Assembly: GCA_964007475.1 (NCBI GenBank)
Contig: OZ023273.1
Span: 118,033,812-118,097,811, forward strand
Source of the DNA: Hybos culiciformis
Taxonomy: Eukaryota > Arthropoda > Insecta > Diptera > Hybotidae
Length of the DNA: 64,000 nucleotides
Reading direction: 5' to 3'
Part shown: piece by piece, positions 1-20,400 of the stretch
Position numbering within the stretch: the first letter of the stretch is position 1
Layout: each line of letters begins with the position of its first letter
Translations under genes and position numbers: made by a program
The notes under the pieces: model-generated
Databases searched by the model: none
Seen by the model: the letters and a program-made list of their open reading frames with translations, nothing else
What the model was told of the DNA's origin: nothing

Positions 1-1248
1 TCAGATTTGTTAAAATAAGTTGTAGGTAGGTAGGAGTACCAAGGTACCTACCTACCCAATTTTCGGCTTTGGTTAACGAAAATTAAACTTTGGGTGATCA
101 CAGGCACAGTGTTTAAAATATTTTTATATTTTTCTTTAGATTCTTTAGAAACGCGGAGCTTTGCTTTAAAAATCTTGAGTTGAGAAAAGAGATATTGTAT
201 TTTTTAGCAGCATGTCGAATATTACCTCTTTTTAACTTCTCGATTTTTTATTTTTATTTACGAATTAAAATTCACTAGAACATTTTGTCAGGAAAGAATT
301 GCACGGTCGAGAATAGAATCCGGTACAAATTCTATTGTCGGCCACTATGTAAAACTGTTTTTAGACCTCGGCCGACAATTGAAATATAAGTTTGTGCATA
401 ACCAGAGTTTTAGTTGTTAGACAAATTCTCAGATTCAAAAAGAATACAAAGAATTGTCGCCAATTCTAAAGTCGGCAGGTCATTTTAATGCACCAACAAC
501 CAGGCCCAGGAAGAGGGGGATAAGGATATTTCGACATGTGCCTCTTAATTTAGGGGCCTCAAACTATACGAAACGATCAATAAGTTTATTTCGCACTTAA
601 GTACCAACAATAAATAATAAATAAGTTCAAATTATTCTATAAAAATTTGCTGCTTTTATAAGCTTTATAGTCTTTTAGTTTTTTTCTCTAAAATTTAATT
701 GAACTCTGCAATTTAGTTTTTTGAATTCCATTTAAATGCATTAAATAGGGGGCGAGATTTGTTGTCTGATCTGGGCCTCCATGTGGATCTCGCAGACTCT
801 CCCAACAAATTAAAACCTCTCTTACTTCAATTTTCAACAGCTTTGTTTTTGCTTCACTTCAACCAGCAAATTTTCAGTAATTTAGGCAATGTCTCCTTTT
901 CAATAGACTTCAACAAAATGAAGTTCTACCCTTACCCTGCACCCACATTCGAAATGTTTTTTACTAAATATTCATCCTAGCATCAGTTAAAAAGTATTTA
1001 TCTTACAGACATCAATTCATTTTCTGATTAATAAGTTTCGCACACCTTTTTATTATTTTTCTAAATTCATTATGCATTATTATGGACGATATATACATTA
1101 AGTTCTAATAAAATATTTTATTCAAATATAAATAAAAAGGAACTCGACTTCAATCTAAGATACACTATATAAAAAACTTATCAATTTTTTAATAATTAAA
1201 AATTTTTTAATAATTAAAAATTTTTTAATAATTAAAATTTATTTTTAG
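1..1248. other. left-edge non-coding region, probably intron upstream of the CSN9 exon
   Basis: I found no supported coding exon here. It starts with a GGTA-rich hairpin at 22-57, whose arms are GTAGGTAGGTAGG and GGTACCTACCTACC. A 22-bp word at 209-230 recurs exactly at 1713-1734. Three perfect 18-bp tandem units at 1183-1236 abut the acceptor of the next exon. The open frame at 759-980 has no ATG start and resembles no family I know. Confidence 0.5.
1183..1236. repeat. three perfect tandem copies of an 18-bp AT-rich unit
   Basis: The unit AATTTTTTAATAATTAAA occurs three times head to tail with no mismatch, at 1183-1200, 1201-1218 and 1219-1236. It ends 12 bases before the splice acceptor of the CSN9 exon, where a branch point and pyrimidine tract are expected. 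It may therefore influence splicing or be length-variable; that is inference. Confidence 0.9.
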
Positions 1249-1374
1249 GCAGGTGGAGGCTCAAGCGGAATATTAATGGATGGATTAACCGAAAAGCACG
1301 TTCATTCTGATTTTTATAATGATTTTGATGATATTTTTGATGATGAAATTAATGAAATTACAGAAAATAATTGA
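1249..1374 (+). CDS. COPS9: COP9 signalosome subunit 9 (CSN9/COPS9), last exon
   Basis: This terminal exon follows the acceptor TTTTTAG at 1242-1248 and opens in phase 0. It encodes 41 residues and a TGA stop. The peptide has the conserved block GGSSGILMD, then [19 protein letters not shown]. This matches the C-terminal half of the 57-residue human COPS9 (GGSTGLLMD, then [20 protein letters not shown]). The family is a tiny acidic subunit of the COP9 signalosome, which removes NEDD8 from cullins; the acidic Phe/Asp tail is its docking segment. The exon for the N-terminal part (family motif MFPEGAGPY) is not visible in the upstream 1.2 kb, so it probably lies left of the window. A poly(A) signal AATAAA is at 1419-1424. 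The call rests on about 35 aligned residues. Confidence 0.82.
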   Translation, partial: AGGGSSGILMDGLTEKHVHSDFYNDFDDIFDDEINEITENN

Positions 1375-1418
1375 TTTATTTAGTTCTCTGAAATGTGAAA
1401 TTTTTTTTCCTAAATGAT

Positions 1419-1424
1419 AATAAA
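1419..1424 (+). terminator. poly(A) signal for the CSN9 gene
   Basis: AATAAA lies 45 bases after the CSN9 stop codon, on the same strand and at a normal distance. In DNA this AT-rich the hexamer is common, so position is the main support. Confidence 0.45.
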
Positions 1425-2820
1425 TTCTTAATTTTTGGGAAAAAATATATTTAAAAACAAAATAATGAATTAAAATAAATCAAAATATAAATACCGTATT
1501 AAAATAGCTATTTGTGCAACAAGGTAGGAAAAGTGATTTTTTTTCCGCACACGACCGAGATCAAGAACATGCACTGTACAGAAAAAAATGTGTTTTTTAC
1601 GTGGTGCACACACGGTTTTCTCTACTATTAAAATGTATTAAATTTTGAGATTTTTAATATTTAATAATCATTTTATAATTTAAAAAGAGATCAAGTTTTC
1701 TGTTTTTATTATAGCATGTCGAATATTACCTCTTAAAAACAATTTTGTTGAAAAAAAAAAGATTTTTGATACGTGTAAGTTGTTCGTTCGAAAAAAGAAA
1801 TTAAAATTTAAACTAAATTTTAGTTTTGAAATATATTTCCGCACTAGTTAGAAATAATTTTTCTTTAATGAAATTAGTATTGAAATATAAATTGTTTCCA
1901 AGCACTACTAGTAGAAAAAATTATTAAAATATAATACTATTTGAGAATCGTATTGGAAAGGAAATTCATTGTAATAATTATATTATTGTACCTATTACAA
2001 AATCAATTTTCTGCCGGAAAGTAAAATTGTTTAAGCATCAGTAATGTATTATTATTTCTTGTACATATAGAATTCCATAAGTTTTTGGTTGAATATGAAT
2101 ATATTTTTAATCAATTTATTGTGGATAATCCATAATAGATCTACATATATGTATTATATGTGACGACTTTCTTTCTCATCAATTGCGAGTTTGTTCCTCT
2201 TTTTTTTTTTAATAAAAAGGTATGGTGAGTGACCATTAGCAGAAGTGTTATCAAAAAAAAATTAAAAAAAGTCTTCATAGTTATAAAAATACACACAAGT
2301 AGTGTTCCCCCTTTATATTTCACTCGAATTTCGGCGATCATATTGTAATTAAATAAAACTATTTTTTTAGTGAAATTTTAAGTAAGTATTCTAGTTAAAA
2401 TTGTTGAAACTAACGTTGAGTTCAATTCATTTATTTATTTCATTTATTTAGTATTTAATATTAATTTGTAAAACGCGTGCTGGATCAACTTTTTTTTAAA
2501 TACATTTAGTCAATATATATATGTTTTTTTTTTAATTTTAATTTATAATTTTCGTGGTTTTCTCAGGAGGAGTAATGATCAGATTTAAAGGGGGGTTTTA
2601 TTTTATATTTTCGCGGTTTTTCGCGTCTGCGGGTTTTCCCATTTATTCGGATTTTTCCTTGACATACGGGATCAACTAACTTCTTTTTGAACTCCACTAT
2701 GTTATTTATTTTCTTCAGATAATTTGGTAGATCAGTAAAAAGAATCAAACCGTTATGCATTAGATCAGAAAGAAATTTTCAAATTATTATAATTGCAACC
2801 ATAAAAAAAAGAAACTAATA

Positions 2821-3210
2821 CCTTGTTCGCACTTCAATATTTTTCCGGATATTACGATTTTTCCGGAAACTTTGTGGATATTATCATACAAAAATTTTTT
2901 CCGGATATTTTAATTTCCAGTTCTTTTTTCCACTTAGCTAGTTCCTTTTAGCTACTTTTTGCTAGTTTTGGTACGGTTGGCACCGTTTATTTTGTGTCAA
3001 AATGTCAAAAAAATGAAAAAAAAGAAAAAAAAGTGAAATTTAATTTTAAAATTTTAAATTTTTATATAGTAACAGAAAGTTGTTTGCTTTTTTTATTTAT
3101 GTTTTTTCTAGAATTGTCAAATTTTTTCCACTTCTCAAGTGCGAACGGTAGTTTCAGAAAGTGGAAATTTCCACTTATTTATCCGGATAAATGTTGAAGT
3201 GCGAACAAGG
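2821..3210. mobile_element. MITE with about 30-bp terminal inverted repeats and TA duplication
   Basis: The left end reads CCTTGTTCGCACTTCAATAT, and the right end is its reverse complement with one early mismatch (CCTTGTTCGCACTTCAACAT). Similarity continues through a TCCGGATA block to about 30 bp. A TA dinucleotide flanks both ends (2819-2820 and 3211-3212), which suits a Tc1/mariner-like insertion. It is 390 bp long and encodes no transposase. A 67-codon open frame inside (2994-3197) is low complexity and not a gene. A similar terminus (TACCTTGTTCGCATTATAAT) occurs at 61192-61211. Confidence 0.85.
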
Positions 3211-6200
3211 TATAACATATGCAAGTCAGAAAATGCTTCAGTCATTCAGATACTGATGTAGTAAAGAGCGCTTAGTAAAGCTTTATAGGTGCAATAAAGT
3301 AAAATAAGCTGCACTGTTACAAATATGTTTTAAGATTAATTGAGTAATAAGATTGAAAAACGCTTTTTATGGTACCTTTATTGTTATTCAGATATCTAAA
3401 TTAGATGAGACTATCCCGACTATCCCATAATAAAAGTAGGTACAATATTTAGTTTTTAAGTATATTTTGACCAGGTAGAGTTAGCAAACAATTTTTTTTT
3501 CCATTTCTAGAAAAAAAGGTTTAAAGAATCAAAAGTTTAGAACGAAAAATTTTTTGGATAAAACTCCAATAGTCCAATGTCCAATGTTAACGCAAATGTT
3601 TTTTTTTTCGCTCTGCAAAAGGCAGTATGCACAGAAATACTTGATTCAGAACCTAAATTTATTTAAAATATTTATTCGTTGGATTTTGTGGTCATGTAAC
3701 CTGGGTGGATCAATTTAAATTATGCTGCTGATAAATATGAAGCCATTAACTCAGCTGCTTTATGGGGATGTTTGAGGTGATTTTTTCTTGTGACTTCTAC
3801 TGACTTTTTTTCTTCGCTCGCACCAGCAAGCAAATAGGAAAAAAAAATTAATTAAAAAGAAAAGAAAAATACTAAAATTTTTAAATTTAATATTTATAAA
3901 ATTATTTAACTAAATAAATTATTTGACAAAAAGACTGATTTAAAAAAAACATTTATTTTTTAATTGAAAATAGGTATTTGAATAAATTAAATATTTTGTT
4001 AAAAAAAATTTTTTTTGTACCTAAATCCTAAATCACGTTTTGGAGGAAAAAAATACGATACAGAAGATTAAGATAATTTATTTCTAAGTGAATTAAAAAA
4101 ATATATATAATAATTGTACTTAATAAAAATATTAAAAAAAAAAGGAAAAAAAAATTAAAATTTAGAATGTATAATTAAAAAAAAAATTGTAGTTTGAAAA
4201 TTTTAGAAAAATCAAAAATGCTGTGTCGTTGAAGCGACGAGCTTACACTACACATTCATTTTATCCATTTTTACATATGGTTTTTGGTGCAATTGAATTT
4301 TTTTTTTTTTTTGGAAATTTAATTTTTGTCTGAACTTTGAAATTAAAATGTGAAAAACTAGGCAAGTAAATTTTAATTCTATCTGCACCCATTACTAGGT
4401 ACTCATTAGTAGGTACACCTACCTACCTAGCTACTTGTCTATTTTTCCGGGCTAGGAGTCAATAAGGATAAATATAATTTTTTGCGCAGTAATTTCAGAT
4501 CTCATCAATGTTAAATGATCCTGTCTATTTTTTAACTATTTTATTGAAATTTTCTAATTTTTATTTACCTAAAAATTATAAATTTGACAATACGTTTTCA
4601 TTGTAGTAACATGTCCTATCGGTTTTACATTATGGATTTTGCGCAAGAGCTTTTTTAATATTTTATTTTGGGATGGTTTAAAATTATTTTCTAATTCTTT
4701 TGAGTGAAAAAAAATCCAATAGCGTAGCTAAAATAAAATATTTATTTTCTGAACAAGACTATTCAGTTATTCGGATGTTGATAAGATCTGCCTTAGGTGT
4801 CTGTCTATACATATGTAGATGCATATATACCTACCTTTTTACTTTTTTCGAATTTTATTAATAATTTAATTACTTAGTTAAAATTCCAATAAACAAAAAA
4901 ATAAAATAAGTACGTACCTACCATCTTACAAATAAGATATCTAGAAATCTGAACTTATGTCATTAATTTAAATAGATTAAAAAAAAATATAAAATGACCA
5001 GGTATATATTTTTCATATTTTTATTAGGCAGGTATATGTAGTGTAGATGCATATTAAAATTAATCCTCTGACGCTAGGCATTTAATATGCACATACATAG
5101 GTACATTTTTGTTCTGAATATTGCTTCAATCATAATTAGATATAATAATATAAAATAAATAATATTTGTTCATACCGCTTTAAATCTAAGCAGAAGTTTG
5201 GGAAATATATTCTGGTACCTACTTGGGTACATAAAACTCAGATTTTTTTAAAGAAAATTATTACCCAATTGTTTGCCCCTTTTGAAATGTGTAGGTATCG
5301 TAGTAACTAGGGTCATTTCTTTTTTTTTTTCTTTTTTTTTTGTACTGTGAGTTAATAACATGAAAATTACAGAAGAATACTACTCTAACTAAAGTCGAAA
5401 AATGACGGACACTTGAAGAGAATTTTCGAAAATAATCAACAATAAAAAATTTCTCTTAAAACTAATTTTGCATTTAATCTTATGTATTTTACTAAGAAGA
5501 AATTTCAGTATTTTAGTCAGTTAAAGTTCTAGTTACTTTTTAAATAAAATTTAGCTATGATACTTACAAAAAAATAGGTGTAGGTACTTATTTCGCGAAT
5601 AAAAAAAACTAATGATCCTAGAATTATAACCTAGAAAATATGTTTATTTTTCATGCCACTTTTACACACCAAACTTTTAGTTCACAACTAATTGTAATTG
5701 CCAGTATTAGCCCTATAAAGCATTTTTTGCGTTGGGCTCTAGATTAAATGAATTGTTAAAACTTATTGTATATTATATTACCAATGAATTAAATAAAAAA
5801 AAAAATAAAAAATAAGTAGAAAAAATCAAATAAAATTACCTTAGATAGCCTAACTACTTCGTTTCGAAAATATTAAAATTCCTTTGTTTTAACTAAAAAT
5901 AATTATTTGTTTTAACTAATATTCTACGAAAATAAAAAACTGAAAACTATAAACGCTGTCTAATTGGGTAACGTAGCCAGTATTCTATAATAGGTATACA
6001 AGTAGTATGTTATTGTTGTATGTTATTGTTTAATTTCCACTATGCGATAACGAATAGTGACGTATACTTTTGTATTTATTTACGAATAAATTCTTAATTC
6101 TTTAATAACAAAATGCAAACAGAGTAATCTATAATAAATACTATACTAATTGAAAAATTCGAGTTCTATAGATAAATATACTTTAAAAGTATTTGAAATA

Positions 6201-7172
6201 TGGAAAACGGAATCAATACTTCATTTTTCAGTCACATAATCTAAGTTCAAATTTTCAAAAATCCAAAACTATTAAAACGAAATTAAGTAAAGTATATTTA
6301 TTATTTTCGATTTTTTAGTAAAGAATTATAAACTATAGCTAGTAATAACAAGGAAATTTTAAAAGGTTTATTTTAAGAAAAAGGTGAATGTCCTAACTTC
6401 TTTCTGCTAACCAAAACTCATCTCAAAGGTGTACAAAGAAATAAATTACAATTCGATTTAAAACGAAAATTAAAATCGAAAGAAGTGTGTTTCCCAAGAA
6501 TTATTCAAAATTAAAATTTTACATTTTAAATTAATATTTTAAAAAATTATTCTAAATAAAATTAATTTTTAGATTCTTTTATATTTATTAAGAATACTTA
6601 ACTTCAATTTTCCGAAATCTATACTCAAACCATCAAAAATATTCTTATTTTTTTTAATTTAATTATTTTTTTATTTTGCAGTTGAACAGAAATCAGTAAC
6701 AAAAAAAAAACCAGTAAAAATGTTTAAAATAAAAATTTTTAGATAGTTATAGAAAAATACCAAAGAAACGAAAAAATTGTTTTTTCGAATAATGGAATTA
6801 AATGATGAAAAACTTTTAAAAAAATTGTGAAAAAGTGGAAAGAAAATATTAAACTAAGTTAAAAATTTTAATTAAAAATGAAATTGCCAAAATTTGATAA
6901 ATAAATAAGCGAATTTTATTTTAAATATTTTTATCGAATTGTAGGTATATAATTTTAGAATTTTAATATTTACATAATTTATTAAATTTGGCAATAATAA
7001 TAAATTGATTTATGAATAAATTATGATATTTTTCAGTTTATTTATGTTATAATAAAAAATATTAAAATATTTATTTTATAAATTTAAAACTAAAAAAAAA
7101 AAAAACTCTACAGAGGCAAGACGGAAATCCCTCTAAAAATTTTTATTTATTAAAAAAACTTTAAATATATGA

Positions 7173-14425
<7,253 letters not shown>

Positions 14426-17400
14426 TATCAATGAAATTTATGATTAATGAAGCATATAGATATTTAGGCTTAGATAATAACACAATTTAATTTAAAAAAA
14501 TAATTTAAATTAGAAAATCAAAGTTATAAAAACTAGTAAAAACTCAATAGAAATTAGATTTTTAAATTTTTTGATTAGAAGTTAATTTTTATTTGCTTAA
14601 AATAATAATAACAACCAATAATTTTACATCGAAAAAAATTAAATAAGAAAATGGATAATGCGAAAAATACTAAAATTCATTATTTTGCCAATTTAATTCA
14701 ATTATATCTACCTTTTAGAATAAGATAACATTAATTTTACAAAATATAATGTTATTTTTCATTAACATCAATAGTTTTTCGATTATCATCCATTTCAAAT
14801 AATTACGAGATGAATTTGATGTTAGGATGAAATATATATTTAAATAAAAATCATATAATTTTATGGCTTTAAGACTATACGATTGAAACTAATAATATCG
14901 GATATTGATCAACATTTATTTTTCTATGAAATAAAAAACTGTTTATTATTTTTCAAGATTTTCAGGAATTTGTGACCAATATTCTCTAAAAATTCAGACT
15001 AAGGATTCATTCATTTTAATCTTTTTTATAAGCTTTTTTAACATTATCTTGTCAATTTGATTAAACTCATTGACATTTATTGAAGCAATAAAATGAGCCT
15101 TAAAATTGTTGTAGTACTCTATTCACCGCACTTTAAAAAATTTAATACTAATGTGTATGAAGTCATTTCAAATAAACAAGTTTGGCAGAAAAAAAAAACT
15201 AAAAAAAAAATTAAGTTTAATGAAAGATTATTTCTTTTGCGACGGATTTTAAATAGAAATCGAACAATAGTAGAATCAGAGGACAATTATTATACGATTT
15301 ACTTTTTGCACTGTTACTAAATATTGATAATACATTAGAAAGGAAGACAATTTTTACATTTAATTTGTTATGCTTAGGTTTTTTATGTCAATGCGCTAGA
15401 TGAATAATTTTTAAAAGTTAAATTATATTGTCAACGATACAAAATTTAGAATTTATATACTTTGGATTTCGTAACCTATCAAATTGGAAGATTATTTGGA
15501 TAATGAAATGAAAAATTCAAAAAAGTTGAAAAGCTTACGTTTTCTTGAAATGTTATTTTTCCTATAAATCAGTTAAAACTCAAGTTTCTGAATTATTTAA
15601 AGTAATGGTAAAATAGAAAAGAAGTTTATAACTATGTATAAGAATTGAATTCTACAAAAGAAAAACGTGATCAGTGATTTTCCTAGAAAAAAATGACAAA
15701 AGTTATATGTTTAAAATAAATATGATTGAATTTCTTTACTATAAAATTTAAATAAATTCGTAATATAAATTGTAATAAAAAATGCCACTGGTGAAGATAA
15801 AACCGAAATTCATCTTTGAAAAAAAAAATAATAATAAAAATTCATATTTTTTGAAGTAAATGAAAAAATTTAAAATATCAAAACATATATTCTACATAAA
15901 TAAAAATTGAATTTTAAGAGTAAATTATTTATTATATTTTAAAATATAGTTTTTAGCTCTTATTCATTGTCAAAATATCGAAAGACGGGGATTGGACATT
16001 AGCTGATGATAGTTATTTAACATTAATTTTGTTTTTATTATTTAATGCTTTAAGCTTATGTTTATCCAAAAAAAATCTGTACAAGAAAATTACTGCGGAT
16101 ATAAAAAATATGTATGTTTTCCATTTCCAAGTATGGTTATATATAATGCAGAAATTTATTTGCTAAGTTATTTTTGTCAGAATGAAATTATTATTTATAT
16201 ATATAATTATATGATGTAATGTAATGGAAGGAAATTCATTATTTAAATAGTACTAAAAAAAAACATTGTTTTCTAATATTTTATCACAAACTTATTTAAT
16301 TTGATATTTATTTTTATTTTATTCCATGGAATAAAAATAATACAAATTTTTTTGAATACGTTTTAATATTTATTTTGAAAACCTACATTAGAAATATTTT
16401 AATGCTTAAAAACAATAAAAATATTACTAATAAAATGTCATAAATAAGCAAATTTTTAAATAAAGGGAAATATTAAAATAATTTCAGAAAGGTAATCAAA
16501 TTTATTTTAAAAAATAATCAAAATATAAGACATTTATAAAATAAAAGTTATATATTTAGTGAAATATAAGTAAAATATTTTTGAAGTATAAGAAATATGT
16601 AAAAAAAATTAAAAAAAAAAGTTATAAATAAAAAAATTACAAAAAAATATCGCTTAGAATTGGCGATAAATATAAATCGGAAGTTTTCATATTTTTTAGC
16701 CAAACTTTATGATGTTTTTCTTTGCCAAGCTAAAACTGAAAATACTTTCGTTATTATTTAAATATTATGTACAAATTTATTGTTTTTTTTTTTATTTTTT
16801 TTTAGCGTCAAAAAACATTTTTTTTATTTAATTTCCGATTACATCAAAATCCATACACTTTTAAATTAAAAATAGGTAAATCAAAACCCAATCAAAATGC
16901 ACAAAGAAATTCGAAGTTCGAATATATCAATATACAAACACCTTATCTTAGTAACTACAACAAATCAAAAACCCAGATTTTTGTAATACTATAACAAAAT
17001 AAATGTATTATTTTATATTACAAAAAAATATTCTAAATTTTATAAAATTCTAAATTTTTTTATACTTTAAAAGTAGTGTTTTTATATTACAAAAAAAATC
17101 TGTTGTTTGTTTTATTTTTATTGAATAGAAAAAAACTTATTGTGACTTTAGTTAGATTGTTAGATTTCATTAAATTTGTTTTTATATTTTTAATTTATTG
17201 TAGTATTAATAAAAATATTCTAAACTTTTTAAAATTATTCTCCTCTGGCGATGAGGGCGGCGGGTAGGCTTTTAATGTATACACACCGAAAAAAATGTTT
17301 CTGAATATTTCATGAAAAAAGGGATCTTTTCGGCCAAATATTTTAAGTTTTAAAATTAGGTCTTACCATGTTTTATATAACCTATTCTTTTTTTTTTGAA

Positions 17401-20400
17401 GAATCGAGATTGTTATTTTATAGTGATTTTTAAAAATTAAAATTGGGATAATTTAAAAGGGTTATCTATCTTATTTTCTCGAATTAAGTGGGAATTGAAA
17501 TTTTAATTTTTGAAGGGTTGAGGATCAGCACTTTTATCAAATACATCTTGGAATATTTAGGTATATTTGTTTTTTTTTACAAATTATTCGTTTTTATTAA
17601 AGTTCTGGAACAGCTTTCACAAGAGATTTTTTTTTACTTAAAACGGAAAAAATACCCTGATAGTTTTTTAGTGAAAAGTCTGAAATTTTATAACAGTTAA
17701 AACTTTTGATCGTTATGTGTATAATTAATTATTTTGTTTTGACGTCTTGTGTAGTTTTTTTCTCTACTTATTACATTAATTATATAAGCTTCTGATTTGT
17801 GATAGTTTTAAGAGATAATTCATTTCAGTAAAAAACCGTGAATATTTATTTAATTTATTTAAATTTTTTTGATAAAGCCATAATTTCTTACATAACCATT
17901 TTAGATACTTAAAGATACTTAAAGATGCTGCTTTAAAAGAACCAACCAAAGTTTGTTTCATTGTGGCATCTTCAGTAAATCCACCTTTGATGTACTGGGT
18001 CTCCAGCTACTTGAATACTAGAACTTTCTACATTCAAAAAATATTGACAATTAAAATCCATTTTGAAGCCGAACCTCTTAAACAAAATCTGGGGCTCATA
18101 ATTTTTTTAAATTTCATTGAATGGAAATCCATTAATACTATGATTACGAGACTATAAAATTCGGAGCATCGAATCATACGTTTTATAATACTTATAACGT
18201 ACATAAAAATAATTTATGGAAAGGATCAAAAAATAAAATAAAGATCTCCATTTACTTAAATCATTTTTATTTCCAAATAGTTTGTAGAAGTTTGAAGAAT
18301 GATATTATGCTAAACATCACATTATCTTCTTTATAAATAACAGATTAATGAACAAACGGCATTTATTATAATTAACATTTTTATATGTATTTTTGCTATT
18401 TGTTTGAATATTGAAAGATTACACGTTATACAATGATTGTAATATCAACTTTTTCAGTATACAATACATTTAAAAATAGGGCATTTTACATGTATCACAA
18501 ATACATAAATATTAAAATACATAACATATTATATACATAAATATAAATATACATTCGGAAACATATTCATAAATTTGCGTTCAATAACATTATAATTATA
18601 ATCGTAGATATTTTTGTTACTTTTTTTTTTTTCAATCAAACATGTTTCAATTCATTTTATTTATCGGAACAAAAATCTTAAATTAGCTTTAACTTACTAA
18701 AAACTCAATAAAAAATTTCTACAGTTGTTTGAACCTTCTCTCTTTAATAAATAGATAATAGATATAGAAATAGATAGATCGTACCGTACAAATTGTACAA
18801 AGCATTATTTGTGCGTTGTTGAATAAAAAATATATTCGATTAAATTGAGTTCGGGATATTCTTATTCGGTATATTTTTGAACTTATACTCCGAAATTTCT
18901 CTCGAAGTTTATAAAACGTTGTCCTATTAAACATCACATTATAATTTTTATAAATAACACACCGTAATGAGCACATATCATTAAATTAATGTACATAATT
19001 ACAAAGTATTTTTGCTTTTAAAAATATAAGTAATTATATAACTTTCTTAAATCGAATTTTAAATTGGATAATCGAATGCGGAAATCCGAATCGTAAATAA
19101 GATCCTAAAAATCAATAAAGTCGGCACTTTGTAAGGAATTCGAATCGATAGGCATAAAAAACTAGATGTTAAAGAAAAAGTAAACAAAAAATTAAAACGG
19201 AAAACTAATGTTTCTTCTCTTAATATTTATGGCAAACTATACGTTTTTTCGATTTTTTTTTTTTTAATTTTTATTAAAATTCACTACAAATTCTATTGTA
19301 CAAATTGATGGTCCGCTCAATTTTTTTTTTTTATTTTATTTTTTTTTTTTTATATATTTATATTATCATTTATAGCAGGATTAATACCTGAAGGAGCACC
19401 GTCAACTACAACACCAGGTGGTAAAGGAAGGTGGTAAAGGTTACGGTAGTATAAATGGAAAAAAAAGTAATACATATATATATATATATAATATGTATAT
19501 ATGTAGATATAAACTTTTTTAAGAATTTTTTTTTTTATTTTTTTTTTTTGGAAATTTGGAATTTTTACCGGACTGATGTGAAGTTATCCGCGACTACGCG
19601 ACCCAAAGACCTCCTACCTAGTACTCCCTACGACTAAGCTTCGACAGAAAGCCTTTCGTGTTTAACCTCAGTTTGTCGTAACCCGTCCACATGAAATTTT
19701 CATCCTGTATGGAACTACACCTAAAATCGTGCTTCATGGGCCGTGGATAAGCAGTAAGATAAATCATGAAATGTTCCAGAAAAAAACCCCATAAAACCGA
19801 GAAATTGTTTCAAACGAAAATGGTTGTTTTTTTTTCTGGGACAGTTCTTAATATTCTAATTTCTAATAGTTTTTTTTTTTTAATTTTAGTATAATTAATA
19901 TTGGTAATTCAACCATTTGGTTAAATTACTTAATATTTTATTGAGAGTTTCAGTATGCATCGGCACCTTGTGTTCATTCACAAGAGTGCGAAGATCAATA
20001 GTCGACCGGGTTTCTATCCATTACATGCGGTGAGCATTTTAACCTAAATGTATATTCTCTCATTGGTGTGTGGATAGGAATCACGGTCTCGAAAAGCGGC
20101 TTATTGATCTTCAATGGCACTGCAATGCGTTGTACCAGCTTGCCGAGCGGGTAATTTTGTTTCGGATGATTAGGCACAACAAACCCACTTCCAGAGTTAC
20201 TCCAAAAATTTTATTATTATATTATACATTTATTATGATTTATTATGTATTCCATTATAATTTTTTAATATCATTTTGGAAGTGAGAAGGGCTGGGTGAA
20301 TGGTATTGTTGGCCGAAATTTCGGCTAAAGATCTTCTTCGCTCAGTAGTGCAGCTGGTACTCAAAAGATGGCATTAGATGAAATCAATCATATGGGCAAC

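Larger units (their letters stand above)
1375..7172. other. intergenic region between CSN9 and Trf4
   Basis: This is very AT-rich DNA without a supported gene. It holds one clean MITE (2821-3210), the second copy of the 22-bp word (1713-1734), and a diverged duplicated segment of about 50 bp at 1826-1865 and 1879-1925. GGTA/TACC microsatellite patches occur near 4396-4430. The 5' untranslated region of Trf4 should lie near the right end, but I see no defined promoter. Confidence 0.5.

Noticed and set aside
501..778. Possible hAT pair CAGGCCCAGG and CTGGGCCTC
   Set aside because: The inverted match is short and no 8-bp duplication is seen.
759..980. 73-codon open frame with LGLHVDLADSP, slightly like the CSN9 N terminus
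   Set aside because: No ATG, no MFPEGAGPY motif, and no phase-0 donor after it; similarity is limited to a few residues.
2994..3197. 67-codon open frame
   Set aside because: It lies wholly inside the MITE at 2821-3210 and is Lys/Phe low complexity.
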